Shown: positions 1-9,546 of the stretch, one piece after another
Numbering within the stretch: the first letter of the stretch is position 1
How the letters are laid out: each line of letters starts with the position of its first letter
Source of the DNA: Cytidiella melzeri
Lineage: Eukaryota > Basidiomycota > Agaricomycetes > Polyporales > Irpicaceae
Direction: 5' to 3'
NCBI GenBank assembly: GCA_022592445.1
Contig: JABYQR010000482.1
Location: 1 to 28,098, forward strand
DNA length: 28,098 nt
Translations under genes and position numbers: made by a program
Notes under the pieces: model-generated
Database searches by the model: none
What the model was told of the DNA's origin: nothing
The model's input: only the letters and a program-made list of their open reading frames with translations

Positions 1-350
1 CGCTCGTTGAGGGGGAGTGTCGTTCTACTTGCCTCCAGGACCTTTCCGACATTGCCGAGACTCGATGCGCACACCCCGCGCATCCGCCTGCATCCATGAC
101 TTCTATCCAATCACGCTATTCCATTTCTCTATTATCCATTCCTATACATTTCTTCTATTCTATCTTTGCCCGTTCCGCCCTCATTTGTATCCGCGCACCC
201 ACTTCATAATACCAGTTTGAAGCCTCGTGATATTCTCTATTAGTAGTTTCCGCTCGTCTCTTATATACTATAAAAGCCCATGTATTTTATGCTCGAATAA
301 TTATCTCACACTCTCGCTATTCACTTCTGTGTGCGCTCTCACACCTGCTC
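1..350. repeat. Copy 1 of the beta-trefoil gene's 3' flank (paralogous end)
   Basis: This stretch resembles the bases just after the four-domain gene (8025-8394) along much of its length. Matching landmarks in the same order are a 'ggggtgtcgt'-like start, a 'gatgcgc' block followed by 'atccgc', 'gtatccgc' plus 'acccac', a TATA-like run and then 'cccatgtatt', and a 'tcgaa(t/g)a' block leading into 'ctctcg'. The simplest reading is that a paralog of the beta-trefoil gene ends just outside the left edge and this is its 3' flank. The alignment was made by eye with gaps, so the limits are approximate. The run 'tataaaag' near 270-277 could be a TATA box for the next gene. Confidence 0.55.
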
Positions 351-871
351 GAACAATAGCGTGTTACCATAAAGGGATGGAACATTGCTGCCACTGGCGG
401 CGATCGTAATAGTAATACTATTAGTTTGTAATATATAGAGTTTGCACTCAGTCGTCGACGTTCGCACGCCACAAACCCAGCGCCGGCGCTTTGCTGTTAG
501 CCAAGACTATAGAGGCTAAGCGGCTGCCAACACCGCACATCAGGGTCCATTATTATTGAAAAATAGTTGTTAAATATCTTGAATATTATTTACCTATTGT
601 GCGAATATCCTTGGTGCCCAATATTGGTGAGATATTCTGTAAGGAAATGTGCGGGACATCAACAGAACCACCGTCTGACCAACCGGCGACGCCCGTTGTG
701 CTGTCCGGATCCGCCGGTGACGCCCACGGAGTTCTCTCCCTCCCACGACGTAAGTAACGTCCGTCGTCGCGAATGTCTGCTCTTCCCATGATCCCATCGC
801 TTCCTCCCTCTCTTAAATGGTCCTCGCTGCCTGTCTAGGCAGCCGTCTCTGCCCACTCTGATCCCGGCGAC
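351..871. other. Intergenic stretch, nothing recognised
   Basis: Only short open frames without recognisable protein features are present. A 17-bp perfect palindrome lies at 407-423 and a small stem-loop (TTAGCC/GGCTAA) near 495-520. Neither has a clear function. It probably includes the promoter and leader of the DUF6533-like gene that follows. Confidence 0.4.
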
Positions 872-2258
872 ATGGAGGCCACCCCTGCAACCCAGGAGAC
901 CCTGAGAGACATGTCAGTCGTATCTGCTCTCGTCAATCTATATAAACTCATCTCACAAAACTTGGGTCCACAGCGCGGTGGGAAAGGTAGTTTCTCACCA
1001 ACACTCGACGAACTCAACTGAAAATCCAACTCTGCATAGTACTTTTTCCTCGCCGGGTTTTGTGTTCTAGTCTATGACCATATCCTCACATTCCCTCAAG
1101 AGATCGAGGTGATATGGAAACAAAAAAAGACGTTTTGTACGTCCCGATCTTTCCACTCTCGCATTCGCCGTTCATGCTTGTTCGCAGTTTCATGTGTCTT
1201 TCTACTCGTACGCCCGCTTCTTCCAAGTGTTCTGCATATCATAGTCGAATTCCTCGCCACAGGTGCGATAACTACTCCGTGCTCACCATGATAGTCGTCT
1301 TTTTCGGTGTGTCTTTCTATCCCACTTCTCATCCATTCATCTGAGACTTAAAAACAGGATATTTCTCCACTGACATGACACGAGAACGGTCCGTTTCCTT
1401 CTCTATGCGTCAACCACAATCGTATACTCATCTCAACGCATATACCCCAGATGCGCGCAATGGATGCTATTTCTGCCTCTCGGCGTCACAGTACCTCTGA
1501 GCGTCCTACCAAGTTTCCTCATGAGTATTAGGTACGATATTGCTTTTGCGCCCTTACAATTCATTGCAATTTTCAACCCGTTGCACAGAGTATGGGCAAT
1601 GTACACCGCCAACCGGACCCTCCTCATTCTACTGCTCTTATATCTAGCAGCGCAGACTGCGGCGGGTCTGTGGCAGTACACCGTCCCTGGTGGTACACCC
1701 GCCCCGGATCCAGTTGATAATTAGCAGTATCACTGTCAGTATCAGGCTCCTTGTTGTTGTCGTCATATTGACCAATAGTCGAGCTAGTTTGCGTGTACCT
1801 CCCCCCGAAGAAGATGTACGTATTCCACCTTTCTCCCCAACACTAATAACTCACACCATATGCAGCGGGCACTTCTCCATCATGTTCGTCTCGATGGAAG
1901 TCGCCTTTGACTGCCTCGTGTTCCTACTTACCGCATCGCGGACTGTGTATATGCACTACCATCGCCGACGGGAGTTTGCGCAGTCCGAGTGGACCACCGG
2001 TCTCAGGTTCCGCGGGTGGACACTGTTGGAGAGTTTGGTAAAGGACGGCGCGTTGTACTTTGCGTAAGCTGCAAAAAAGCTTTCGTTTAGGCTGGCTTGG
2101 CGCTGATTAAGAACTGTAGAGCTATCTTCTCTATCAACTTTACGTGGGTTATCATGATTCTCTATGCGCCGACGGGTCTGAGAGCTATCGCTGGACAGTA
2201 CGTATGCTCGTATCTCTGTTACCTCATAACTTGCTCGCGCGCGACTCGTCGACATTGA
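872..2258 (+). pseudogene. DUF6533-like multi-span membrane protein, probably broken
   Basis: Exons that join in frame are 1040-1136, 1188-1278, 1451-1531, 1589-1734, 1779-1815, 1866-2063 and 2120-2258. In order they give a 'LVYDHILTFPQEIEVIW' segment, a hydrophobic 'FLLVR' helix, a 'CAQW' segment, a 'RVWAMYTANR' loop followed by a long Leu-rich helix, 'VCVYLPPKKIGHF', 'AFDCLVFLLTASRTVY', 'SLVKDGALYF' and 'VIMILYAPTGLRA'. This is the order of landmarks known from DUF6533 proteins, a large agaricomycete membrane family of unknown function. Introns are GT-AG and about 44-57 nt, except 1279-1450. The first exon is uncertain: an ATG at 872 opens a plausible N-terminus, but no donor in phase with 1040 was found. 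TAG at 1722-1724 falls inside the fourth joined exon, so the copy is either a pseudogene or has an intron I could not resolve. The family call is fairly firm and the gene model is not. Confidence 0.68.
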
Positions 2259-3264
2259 TGGAACTTCGCGTTCAAGGTTTTTAGTGCCGACCGCCTTCGA
2301 CGACAACAGCAAGTACATTATGTGTCTAGTTCTTGTTCTCATGTCATGTATATGTATGTACAGCATGCATGCGCATATAGATCTGATTGTCATACGCGCG
2401 ATATTGATCATGAGAATCCCGAGCGGAATGCATATGGAAGCGCGAGAACCGCAATATTAATATAAATATATATGGCGGCCACCTCTTGTTCCGCTTGAAG
2501 AATACATGACTTATAGGCCATTAATATCCGGTCTTTATTTTCACATAATCTTTATATATTCTCGTGCATATTTGATGAATATGCGAAGAATATGCAGCCT
2601 ATTCAGCGCCTATTTCTCAATAATAGGAGAGGCTGATGTGCGGTGCAAGTGCTTGTATCATAGTATCAGCGGCCACTACTACAAGTACCCTCCAAAACTC
2701 GTATCAACGCAGAGCTTTCCTCGGCGAAGCTACGGTGAAGTGTACTCATATCTGTTCCACCTGCTTCTACGAATCGGATCGAAATCGCTGGTCACCACCA
2801 GTCAGACAACACGCCACGGACAGCTTAGGAAAGGTTTTGAAAACCTAGTGAGTATTTAGCAGACAATGGCAGCAAGCCCTCATCGCGCTCGATTTGACAC
2901 TGCTTGTTTTGCTTCAAGTCAGGCGGCCGCGTGGCGCAATTCTTGCTCAAACACCCAAGGGCGACGTGGTTCCCGTGTGCCGTCTGCAGCCCGCTGTGCG
3001 GTAAGCTGGCGTACGAGTTGGCTCAGCGGCAGCAGGCGCTGACGGTTTCTTGTACTCTCGATCACGCTATTCCCCCACACCGTGAGTCGTCTGTCACCTT
3101 AGAATCCGAGTCTTTTGGACCCCGTCACCATAACGTTTTCTCTTGGTAACTCCCTCGACATCAATCGACAGCGCGCTATCAGGTTTATCTCAGCAGGTTT
3201 AGGAGCCTTAGATATAGGTGCGCATGTGCAAGATGGCACTGGAGATGTGGCTAATATAAATACG
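2259..3264. other. Intergenic region, no supported gene
   Basis: There is an A+T-rich stretch near 2455-2475 and several open frames of 60-120 codons on both strands (for example 2506-2859 and 2904-3149 plus). None shows a recognisable domain or consistent splice sites. A short uncharacterised gene cannot be excluded. The 'ctatt...cgtgagtcgtct' block near 3068-3091 recurs at 4486-4510, hinting that the duplication noted upstream of the beta-trefoil gene extends, weakly, into this region. Confidence 0.35.
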
Positions 3265-3600
3265 ACGACACTCGTTTCCATGTTTTGATCAGCACGTTGC
3301 ATGTGCATGGAGTCTAGTACAGCGCGACGCGTTGTATGGCATGGAACACCTCCAGGCCCTTCCACATCGCACCTGGTCTGCAGGGTGGTGCTGTTACCAG
3401 CTCGCACAGGTGACCATAACGCTTCCCGTCTCCATTTACTCCGCCAAGGTTCATTTCCATGTTTCCGACATTCCATTACACCAGGTATACATTAGTGCTC
3501 GGTGATCGATGGGCGTGTGCGTAACGACAAGGAGAACGTGCACTCCAATCGATGAATACAGGGTAAACGTCGGCAAGGTCAGCTTGCAAGCGTTCTGAAC
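3265..3600 (+). repeat. Upstream duplicated block, copy A
   Basis: It matches 4690-5210. The conserved core begins 'ctcgtttccatgttttgat' and continues through 'cacgttgcatgtgcat', 'gcgcgacgcgt', 'gcatggaacacctcca', 'cacaggtgac', 'tttccgacattccatt' and a closing 'gtcggcaaggtcag'. In copy A the closing motif is followed almost directly by the lone last exon of a beta-trefoil paralog. In copy B it is followed by the promoter and first exon of the intact gene. The block therefore probably marks the upstream region of each family member. The conserved part could also be an unrecognised small gene, since both copies have an ATG in the same place. Confidence 0.6.
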
Positions 3601-3693
3601 CCCGGTTCTCGAACGTAATTTATTCAGGTATGCACCGTGCAACATACTGTTGGAGATAATGTGTCTCAATGGCGTTGTGGGAAATATGTGTAG

Positions 3694-3774
3694 GTCAGGT
3701 TGGAGAAACCCTCGGGCATCCTGCAACACTGGTTCATGGAAGCTATCAAGAGGGACTTCGTTCCTCAAAGCTAA
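3694..3774 (+). pseudogene. Relic last exon of a beta-trefoil paralog
   Basis: Translated in frame, this 27-codon stretch gives 'LEKPSG', 'QHWF', then 'AIKRDFVPQ' and a stop. It matches the last exon of the intact gene (7880 onward: 'LEKPWG', 'HHWI', 'AIKRDFVPQ'). The match continues into the preceding intron. Bases 3628-3693 run GTATG...GTGTAG (66 nt) and align with intron 12 of the intact gene (63 nt, GTATG...TTTTAG). The Gly/His-rich tail of the intact protein is absent because a stop follows directly. Upstream exons are missing, apart from a possible trace of the preceding exon before 3628. This looks like a family member that lost nearly all of its coding part by deletion. Confidence 0.7.
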
Positions 3775-4689
3775 ACAAGTGGGTGCGGCTGATATGTGCT
3801 CTAGTCTGTCCGGAGGTTGAAGCTTGGTGTTTGTCGTTCGGGCCTTCGTCGGGCTGATGTCCGCTTGATAGTGGCTTTGATTTGTCGAGGAAATGTAACA
3901 ACGGAAATATATGGGCGCTCAAGCATGTGTAGAGGTGTGTAGCCTTGTGAGACGTCAGCCGTCCAGTGTGAGGTTGGGTGGGTGGCCACTGGCATTCCTT
4001 TCCTGTTGCCGTCGAGGGAGTTCCCACGCCACGAAGACCAGCGTCTGACGCTCATCCAGTGCGCTTTCAATCTGAAGTTACTGTACTGTTCGCCATCAAC
4101 CCACCCTCCCCGAGCTCCCTAGTAGCGCATGGCGTTGCTCGGCGAACTCAAGTGTACGGTGCCAATACTAAGTAGCGACTTTATCAAGATACGTGGACAC
4201 TACTACCAATTTCGAACAACGCGTGGTAGAATGACATCCTGAAAACAAACGGTGTGCTGGCAGTGAATAAGTACGTGTTTAATACTAACCAGTCGCATTG
4301 CTTCCTGCGCCTGGTCTGATATACCCTTTGCTCTGGTCTGCGTACTGCATTCTCCCGCGCGAAGAAGAAATCAGGCCACTGGGCTCCGACTGCAGCTCGC
4401 CGTGCTTCCGTCGCTGTAGCAGGCGTTGGATGTGCCTCGCACGTACTTCAACGGCTTCTTGGCTCGATGGTGCCTGCCATTAGGCTATTTACTACGCCGT
4501 GAGTCGTCTAATAGTATCGCAAATTTACGGAGATGTCAATATTGTTCGGGCCCAACGTGCTTGCTGTTGGTAGCTTCATCGATATTGTCGTCGACAATGC
4601 TGCATAAATAGTGGGAACAGGTGACTTTGGCTATCTATGCGCCAATAATACCGTCATCAGGGACGTGTATGTTGTTCACACATTTACAC
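3775..4689. other. Intergenic region, no supported gene
   Basis: No frame with recognisable domains is present. Short open frames occur on both strands. A 'cgccgtgagtcgtct' segment near 4492-4510 echoes one at 3077-3091, suggesting the large duplication reaches back this far at low similarity. No transposon ends were seen. Confidence 0.35.
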
Positions 4690-5210
4690 TCCGATGACCC
4701 TCGTTTCCATGTTTTGATTAACACGTTGCATGTGCATAGAGTTTAGTCGAGCGCGACGCGTCGTATTGCATGGAACACCTCCAAACCCCACTTCATTCTC
4801 CTACGTTTGCAAGCCACCGTTCTCACTCTATTACTGTTTTGCACAGGTGACTACTAGGATGCCGCCCGTCCCTATTCAATCTGACAAGGCTACTTTCTAC
4901 GTTTCCGACATTCCATTCAAGTGGCTACACGCTAGATCGATAAACATGGGGGTGTGGGTAGCGATAAGGCGAACGTGCATCGGTTTATGCAGTCGTGTGC
5001 GCGTTCTGACGACGTGAAGTGCATGTAAGCCGTGTGTCTTACTATCAGTGTGTGGCAGACATGAGCATTTTGGTGGGAATCCGCTGACCCAAAGCTAGAT
5101 GCGACAATCCAGACCCTTTCCTATTACGAGGGCGGCTTTCAATGCTCTCCAGAATCATGCACAAATGTCCAATGTCGGCAAGGTCAGGCTGCGAATTGAC
5201 CAGCATTCTG
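4690..5210 (+). repeat. Upstream duplicated block, copy B
   Basis: This is the diverged partner of 3265-3600. It is closely similar over about 4694-4790 and recognisable to about 4985. A gap of about 190 bases absent from copy A follows, and then the shared closing motif 'gtcggcaaggtcag' near 5176-5189. It lies just upstream of the TATA box of the intact beta-trefoil gene, so it may hold its upstream control region. Confidence 0.6.
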
Positions 5211-5241
5211 TGCGCCATTGACTTCGAGTCTTAGATGCAGC

Positions 5242-5249
5242 TATATATA
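5242..5249 (+). promoter_or_regulatory. TATA box of the four-domain beta-trefoil gene
   Basis: 'tatatata' lies 88 nt before the ATG at 5337. This would place transcription start near 5270-5280 and give a short leader. The ATG context is 'caccatgg', a strong eukaryotic start context. Confidence 0.55.
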
Positions 5250-5336
5250 CGACCCGAACAGTCCCAGACAAATGGACTCCGTATCCTCGCCAGCACCTCC
5301 TTCACCCCATAACTCGAATTCGCTCAGCAGCTCACC

Positions 5337-8020
5337 ATGGCGGCCGTTCAACTCGACACTTCTATGAAGTATATTGTTGACGATCCTGGAGTTGAAGTCG
5401 ACGCCGGTCAAACCCGGATTGTGAAGATACAGAACGTTGCAAGCCGACTCTGGGCCTGCGCTACCGTCCCCCCACAGGGTGTACCAAATCTCAAAGCCCC
5501 TATCGTCGTAGAGCCTGACAACTTGCAGTACGATGCATACGAAGAGGTATGTCTGTCTGACAGTGCCGTCTGATTGGCTCAAAACTCAACACTTTGCCTT
5601 TAGTGGAGACTCGAACTTGTGGATCCTGCGCTGCAGCATTATCTTATCCAGAACGTTGCCACCGGCAAATATGCTTGGGACCCTGAGCCTCCCAAGGAGG
5701 GTGAGGATGTCATCCTGTCTTCTGAGAGGAGGCTGTGGAAGATTTCTCACGTTCGAGACGGGCGCTACACGTAAGTGCATGACTGCGCAAGACGTTATGG
5801 CCCCAACAATGCTCATGTGTAGAGTTGACTAGTATCTCACCGGTCGGACAGAAGGAGAAAGTCCTTTTCTGGACCGACCTCGAGCCGGCTCCGAGCACTC
5901 CCGTACGCTGTATACGATGTGCCTAGACGATGCGCAAAGCTGATATGTTCTCTATCCTAGATCAAGCTCGAGCCTCTCACGGGCGAGAAGAGTCACTGGA
6001 GGCTCCTTGACGTCAATGACGGAAGCCGGATTGTGAAGATACAGAATGTCGCAAGCGAACTCTGGGCCTGCGCTACCGATCCCCGACAGGATGCACCAAA
6101 CCTCAAAGCCCCTATCGTCGTAGAGCCTGACAACTTGCAGTACGATGCATACGAAGAGGTATGTCTGTCTGACAGTGCCATATGATAGGTTCAAAAACTC
6201 AGCACTTCGATTTTAGTGGAGACTCAAACTCGTAGATCCTGCGCTGCAGCATTACCTCATCCAGAACGTTGCCACCGGCAAATATGCTTGGGACCCTGAG
6301 CCTCCCGGGAAGGGTGAGGATGTCATCCTGTCTTCCGAAACGAGGCTGTGGAAGATTTCTCAAATTCGAGACGGGCACTACACGTAAGTGCATGACTGCG
6401 CAAATTATTATGGCCCCAAAATGCTCATGTGACCTGTTGACTAGTATCTCACCAGTTGGTCAGAAGGAGCAAGTCCTTTTCTGGACCGACGTCGAGCCGG
6501 TCCCGAGCACTCCCGTACGCTGTATATGATGTACCCAGACGATGCGCCAATTTGACATGTTCCTTCTCCTAGATCACGCTCGAGCCTCTCATGGGCGAGA
6601 GGAGCCACTGGAGGCTCCTTGACGTCCATAAAGGAAGTCGAATTGTGAAGATACAGAATGTCGCAAGCGAACTCTGGGCCTGCGCTACCGTTCCCCGACA
6701 GGGTGTACCGAATCGCAGATCGCCTATCGTCGTTGAGCCTGACAACTTGCAGTACGACGCGTACGAAGTGGTATGTCTGTCTGACAGTGCTGTATGATAG
6801 GCACAAAATCTCAACACTTCGCCTTTAGTGGAGACTCGAACTTGTGGATCCTGCGCTGCAGCATTATCTTATCCAGAACGTTGCCACCGGCAAATATGCT
6901 TGGGACCCTGAGCCTCCCGAGAAGGGTGAGGATGTCATCCTGTCTTCCGACAGGAGGCTGTGGAAGATCCTTCACGTTTCAGATGGGCACTACATGTAAG
7001 TGCATGGCTACGCACGTCGCCATGGATCCATCAATATTCATTTACCCTAAATACTAGAATTTCTGCAGTCGGTCGGATGGAAAAAGACCTTTTCTGGACC
7101 GACGTCATGTCGAAGCCAGGCGATCCCGTACGTTGCTTTCCATATGCCTCCACCGTGCGCGAGGGTGACATACTTATTTCCTCGCCCAGATCACGCTTCA
7201 GCATCTCGAGGGCGAAAAGAGCCACTGGAGGTTCCGTGATGTCAATGAAGGTGTTTTACGCGACAACTTGACCTCGATCGTCAAAATCCAGCACGTTCCT
7301 TCGAAGCTCTGGGCTGCTGCCACTCCCGTTCGAGACGGTGTGAGCCCTCAAACAGCCCCCGTCATTGTCGAACCAGAAAACATGAGGGAACCAGATTACG
7401 AGATTGTATGGCACCCTTTGCATCAGTTTTCGCACTCCAGGGCTAATACTTTATCATAGTGGAAGCTTACCAAGGTGGATCGGGAATGGTGGGACCGTAA
7501 TGGCGGTCGCGACGTCGACCGCATTCATGGAGGCGACGTCGAGAAAAAAGTAGTTGGCCCGTACTATCTTATCCAGAACCTGGGCACGAGGAGGTACGCA
7601 TGGGACGATGAGCCGCCGCAAGAGCACATCGAGGTCTTCCAGAGCAACCGCTCCAGGGTTTGGAAGATTATGCACGTGGCTGACGGCCATTACACGTGAG
7701 TTTGGGTTTGCTACTGGTCCTACTGTGTGTCTCATTTTCAACGTAGTATTTCTCCCGCTGGAGAGAAGGAGGACGAACTCTTTTGGACTGCCCGTAATCT
7801 TGACAAGAAGGGTCCGGTATGTACCTTCCATGTCTCTACTTTTGAGACTGCTGGGGCTCATCGTGGCAAATGTTTTTAGATCACGTTGGAAAAACCATGG
7901 GGCGAGCTGCATCATTGGATCATCCACGCCATCAAGAGGGATTTCGTTCCTCAAGGTCAAACCACGGGAGGCGGGCACGGAGTTGGGCACGGAGTCGGAC
8001 ACGGAACCGGACATCTTTGA
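5337..8020 (+). CDS. Four-domain beta-trefoil protein (ricin-B/I66-inhibitor-like), 13 exons
   Basis: Exons: 5337-5546, 5604-5770, 5833-5902, 5961-6158, 6217-6383, 6445-6514, 6573-6770, 6829-6995, 7058-7127, 7190-7405, 7460-7695, 7747-7816, 7880-8020. All 12 introns are GT-AG, 51-63 nt. Joined length is 1980 nt, 659 residues. Four ~145-residue repeats follow a short N-terminus. Each has three subdomains ending in a Trp motif ('EWRLELV', 'LWKISHV', 'HWRLLDV') and sharing 'IVKIQNV' or 'YLIQNVATGKYAW' strands, the threefold pattern of a beta-trefoil. Intron positions and phases (0, 2, 0) repeat in every domain. Domain 4 is the most diverged and has about 23 extra residues in exon 11. The C-terminus is a Gly/His repeat ('GHGVGHGVGHGTGHL'). 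No signal peptide is seen, so it is probably cytosolic, as is usual for fungal trefoil lectins and peptidase inhibitors. In those families such folds bind sugars or proteases and often serve in defence; which applies here cannot be told from sequence. Confidence 0.88.
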
Positions 8021-8024
8021 AATG

Positions 8025-8394
8025 TTAAACGAGCATGAGAATTGGGGTGTCGTGTTGTAATTCCGGGACACGACGTCACCTCCGCGGAATGATGCGCCCA
8101 TGCGCCCATACCCGCCTATCCGCGTTTCCCGCCAGACTCCGTCAGTATTCGTCTTTATCCTCGTGTTTCACTACTGTACTTGTATCTTCCGATCCGTCTT
8201 CCACGCGCATAGTTTCTATTCTCGATTCTCCGTCCCCACTTCGTATCCGCAGACCCACTCGTGATACCTTCGCACCCGCTCTCGCACTTGTTACTTTCTT
8301 TGTCTTTCTGTCACTCTCGTAAATATATATAAACCCATGTATTCTCAGCACTTCGAAGATTATCATCTCATTCTAATCGCATTCTCTCGTGTGT
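8025..8394. repeat. 3' flank of the beta-trefoil gene, copy 2
   Basis: It matches the first ~350 bases of the window. It includes the gene's 3' UTR and a TATA-like run ('aaatatatataaaccc', 8321-8336) in the same place as 'tataaaag' in the left copy. Similarity stops where the truncated Copia element begins (about 8395). The left copy continues toward the DUF6533-like gene, so whatever followed here has been replaced. Confidence 0.55.
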
Positions 8395-8820
8395 TCAGAC
8401 CGCGAACAAGTCGTTTGCATAGTAGTCAATACCATCGTGTTGGGAGTATCCTTGCGCTACTAGTCTTGACTTGAGTTTATTAACCTTACCATGTTTGTAC
8501 TTGGTCTTGTAGATGAACCGTGAACCAGTAATGTTGGCATTTGGTGGCGGGATACAATATTCCCAAGTGCCAGGTTGTTCTAGTGTATAAACCTCAAGTT
8601 TCATGGACTTGAACCAATTGTCCTTGAGAGGATGATTAAGTACATCTTTGAAAGCGACAGGATCCCCGATGTCCTCAGCATAGTATGCGTTAAACTCAGT
8701 TAAGTAAAAAGCTATATTAGTTTCCACTTCGTCATAGTTTAGACCACGGGCTTTATGTGATAGTTGAGGAGTCCTAGTGGAACACCTTGGACCAGTAGGC
8801 TCAGGCTTGTTGATTTCCAT
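8395..8820 (-). pseudogene. Copia 1 reverse transcriptase, N-terminal fragment
   Basis: The 141-codon frame begins with the linker typical before Copia RT ('TRTPQLSHKARGLNY') and then shows 'LEQPGTWEY', 'NITGSRFIYKTKY' and 'LKSRLVAQGYSQHDGIDY', the first block of the RVT_2 family. It ends at 'ANDLFAV'. No catalytic Asp motif (ALDV.TAFL or YVDD) is present because the element is cut off upstream of them. About 85 bases between this fragment and the integrase are out of frame. Confidence 0.85.
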
Positions 8821-8904
8821 AGGTTCAATGTGAGGACTATCCTCGAGTTCAAGTTGTGTTTCTATAGTAGGTTTTTCAACATTTAGTTCTTTCTCCCCTT
8901 CAAT

Positions 8905-9546
8905 TCATGCAGTAGAGTCCACAAATTGCAAGTTACGTTCAACTCCGATGTGTTGTCCGAAGTAAACATAGTGCCCTTTACAATGTTCGGTGAAGCCTAT
9001 CCAGACTCCCCTTTTTCCTTTGGGTGCTAGTTTATTAGTTCGATATTTGTTGTATATGATGCACGGCTGACCGAAGACTTGAAGTCCATCAAGGTTAGTG
9101 TTAGTGCCATATTGCTTATAGTAAGGAGTTTTATAGTCAAGTATAGAGCGAGGAAAACAATTGTACACATACACCGAGTAGAGTGCAGCATACCACCATA
9201 GTCGATTTGGTAAAGATGCAGTATGCAGGTTTACACATATGAAGTTCATAATAGTTTGGTGTACACATTCAGCAACATCATTCTGCTGAGGAGTATTGTG
9301 TACAGTAAGACATAGTAGAGTCCCTTGTGACTTTAAGTAAGCAGTCATAGCTTTACTGGTAAAGACACCATCGTCGTCAGCTTGAAGTATGTTGATGTGA
9401 ATACCATATTGCGTCAGTACTTCAGTAGAGAAAATGACCCATTGAGTATAGGCATCATCTTTAGTGACTAATGGCGCAAGTAATAACCATCGGGTAGTGT
9501 CATCAACAATGGTCAACCAGTATACATATTTACCAATGATTGACAC
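8905..9546 (-). pseudogene. Copia 1 integrase core
   Basis: The frame shows 'YWLTIVDDTTRW', the second catalytic Asp in 'QADDDGVF' (residue 57) and the catalytic Glu in 'DVAECVHQTI' (residue 93), 35 residues apart as in DD35E integrases. 'RLWWYAALYSVYVYNCFPR' and 'GKRGVWIGF' follow, typical of the Copia integrase C-terminal half. The first catalytic Asp region lies just upstream, in a different frame, across an apparent single-base loss near 9575. It belonged to the polyprotein that processes and inserts element cDNA. Confidence 0.85.

Noticed and set aside
407..423. 17-bp perfect palindrome (taatagta-a-tactatta)
   Set aside because: It is short and A+T-rich, with no neighbouring feature to give it meaning.
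2701..2714. 14-base match to a common cDNA-synthesis adapter (gtatcaacgcagag)
   Set aside because: The bases on both sides do not continue the adapter, so contamination is unlikely and chance is the better explanation.
2506..2859. 117-codon plus-strand frame as a gene
   Set aside because: There is no recognisable domain and no support from splice sites or repeats; codon content looks random.
7454..8101. 215-codon minus-strand frame opposite the beta-trefoil gene
   Set aside because: It is the antisense shadow of exons 11-13. The splice sites and repeat pattern clearly support the plus strand.
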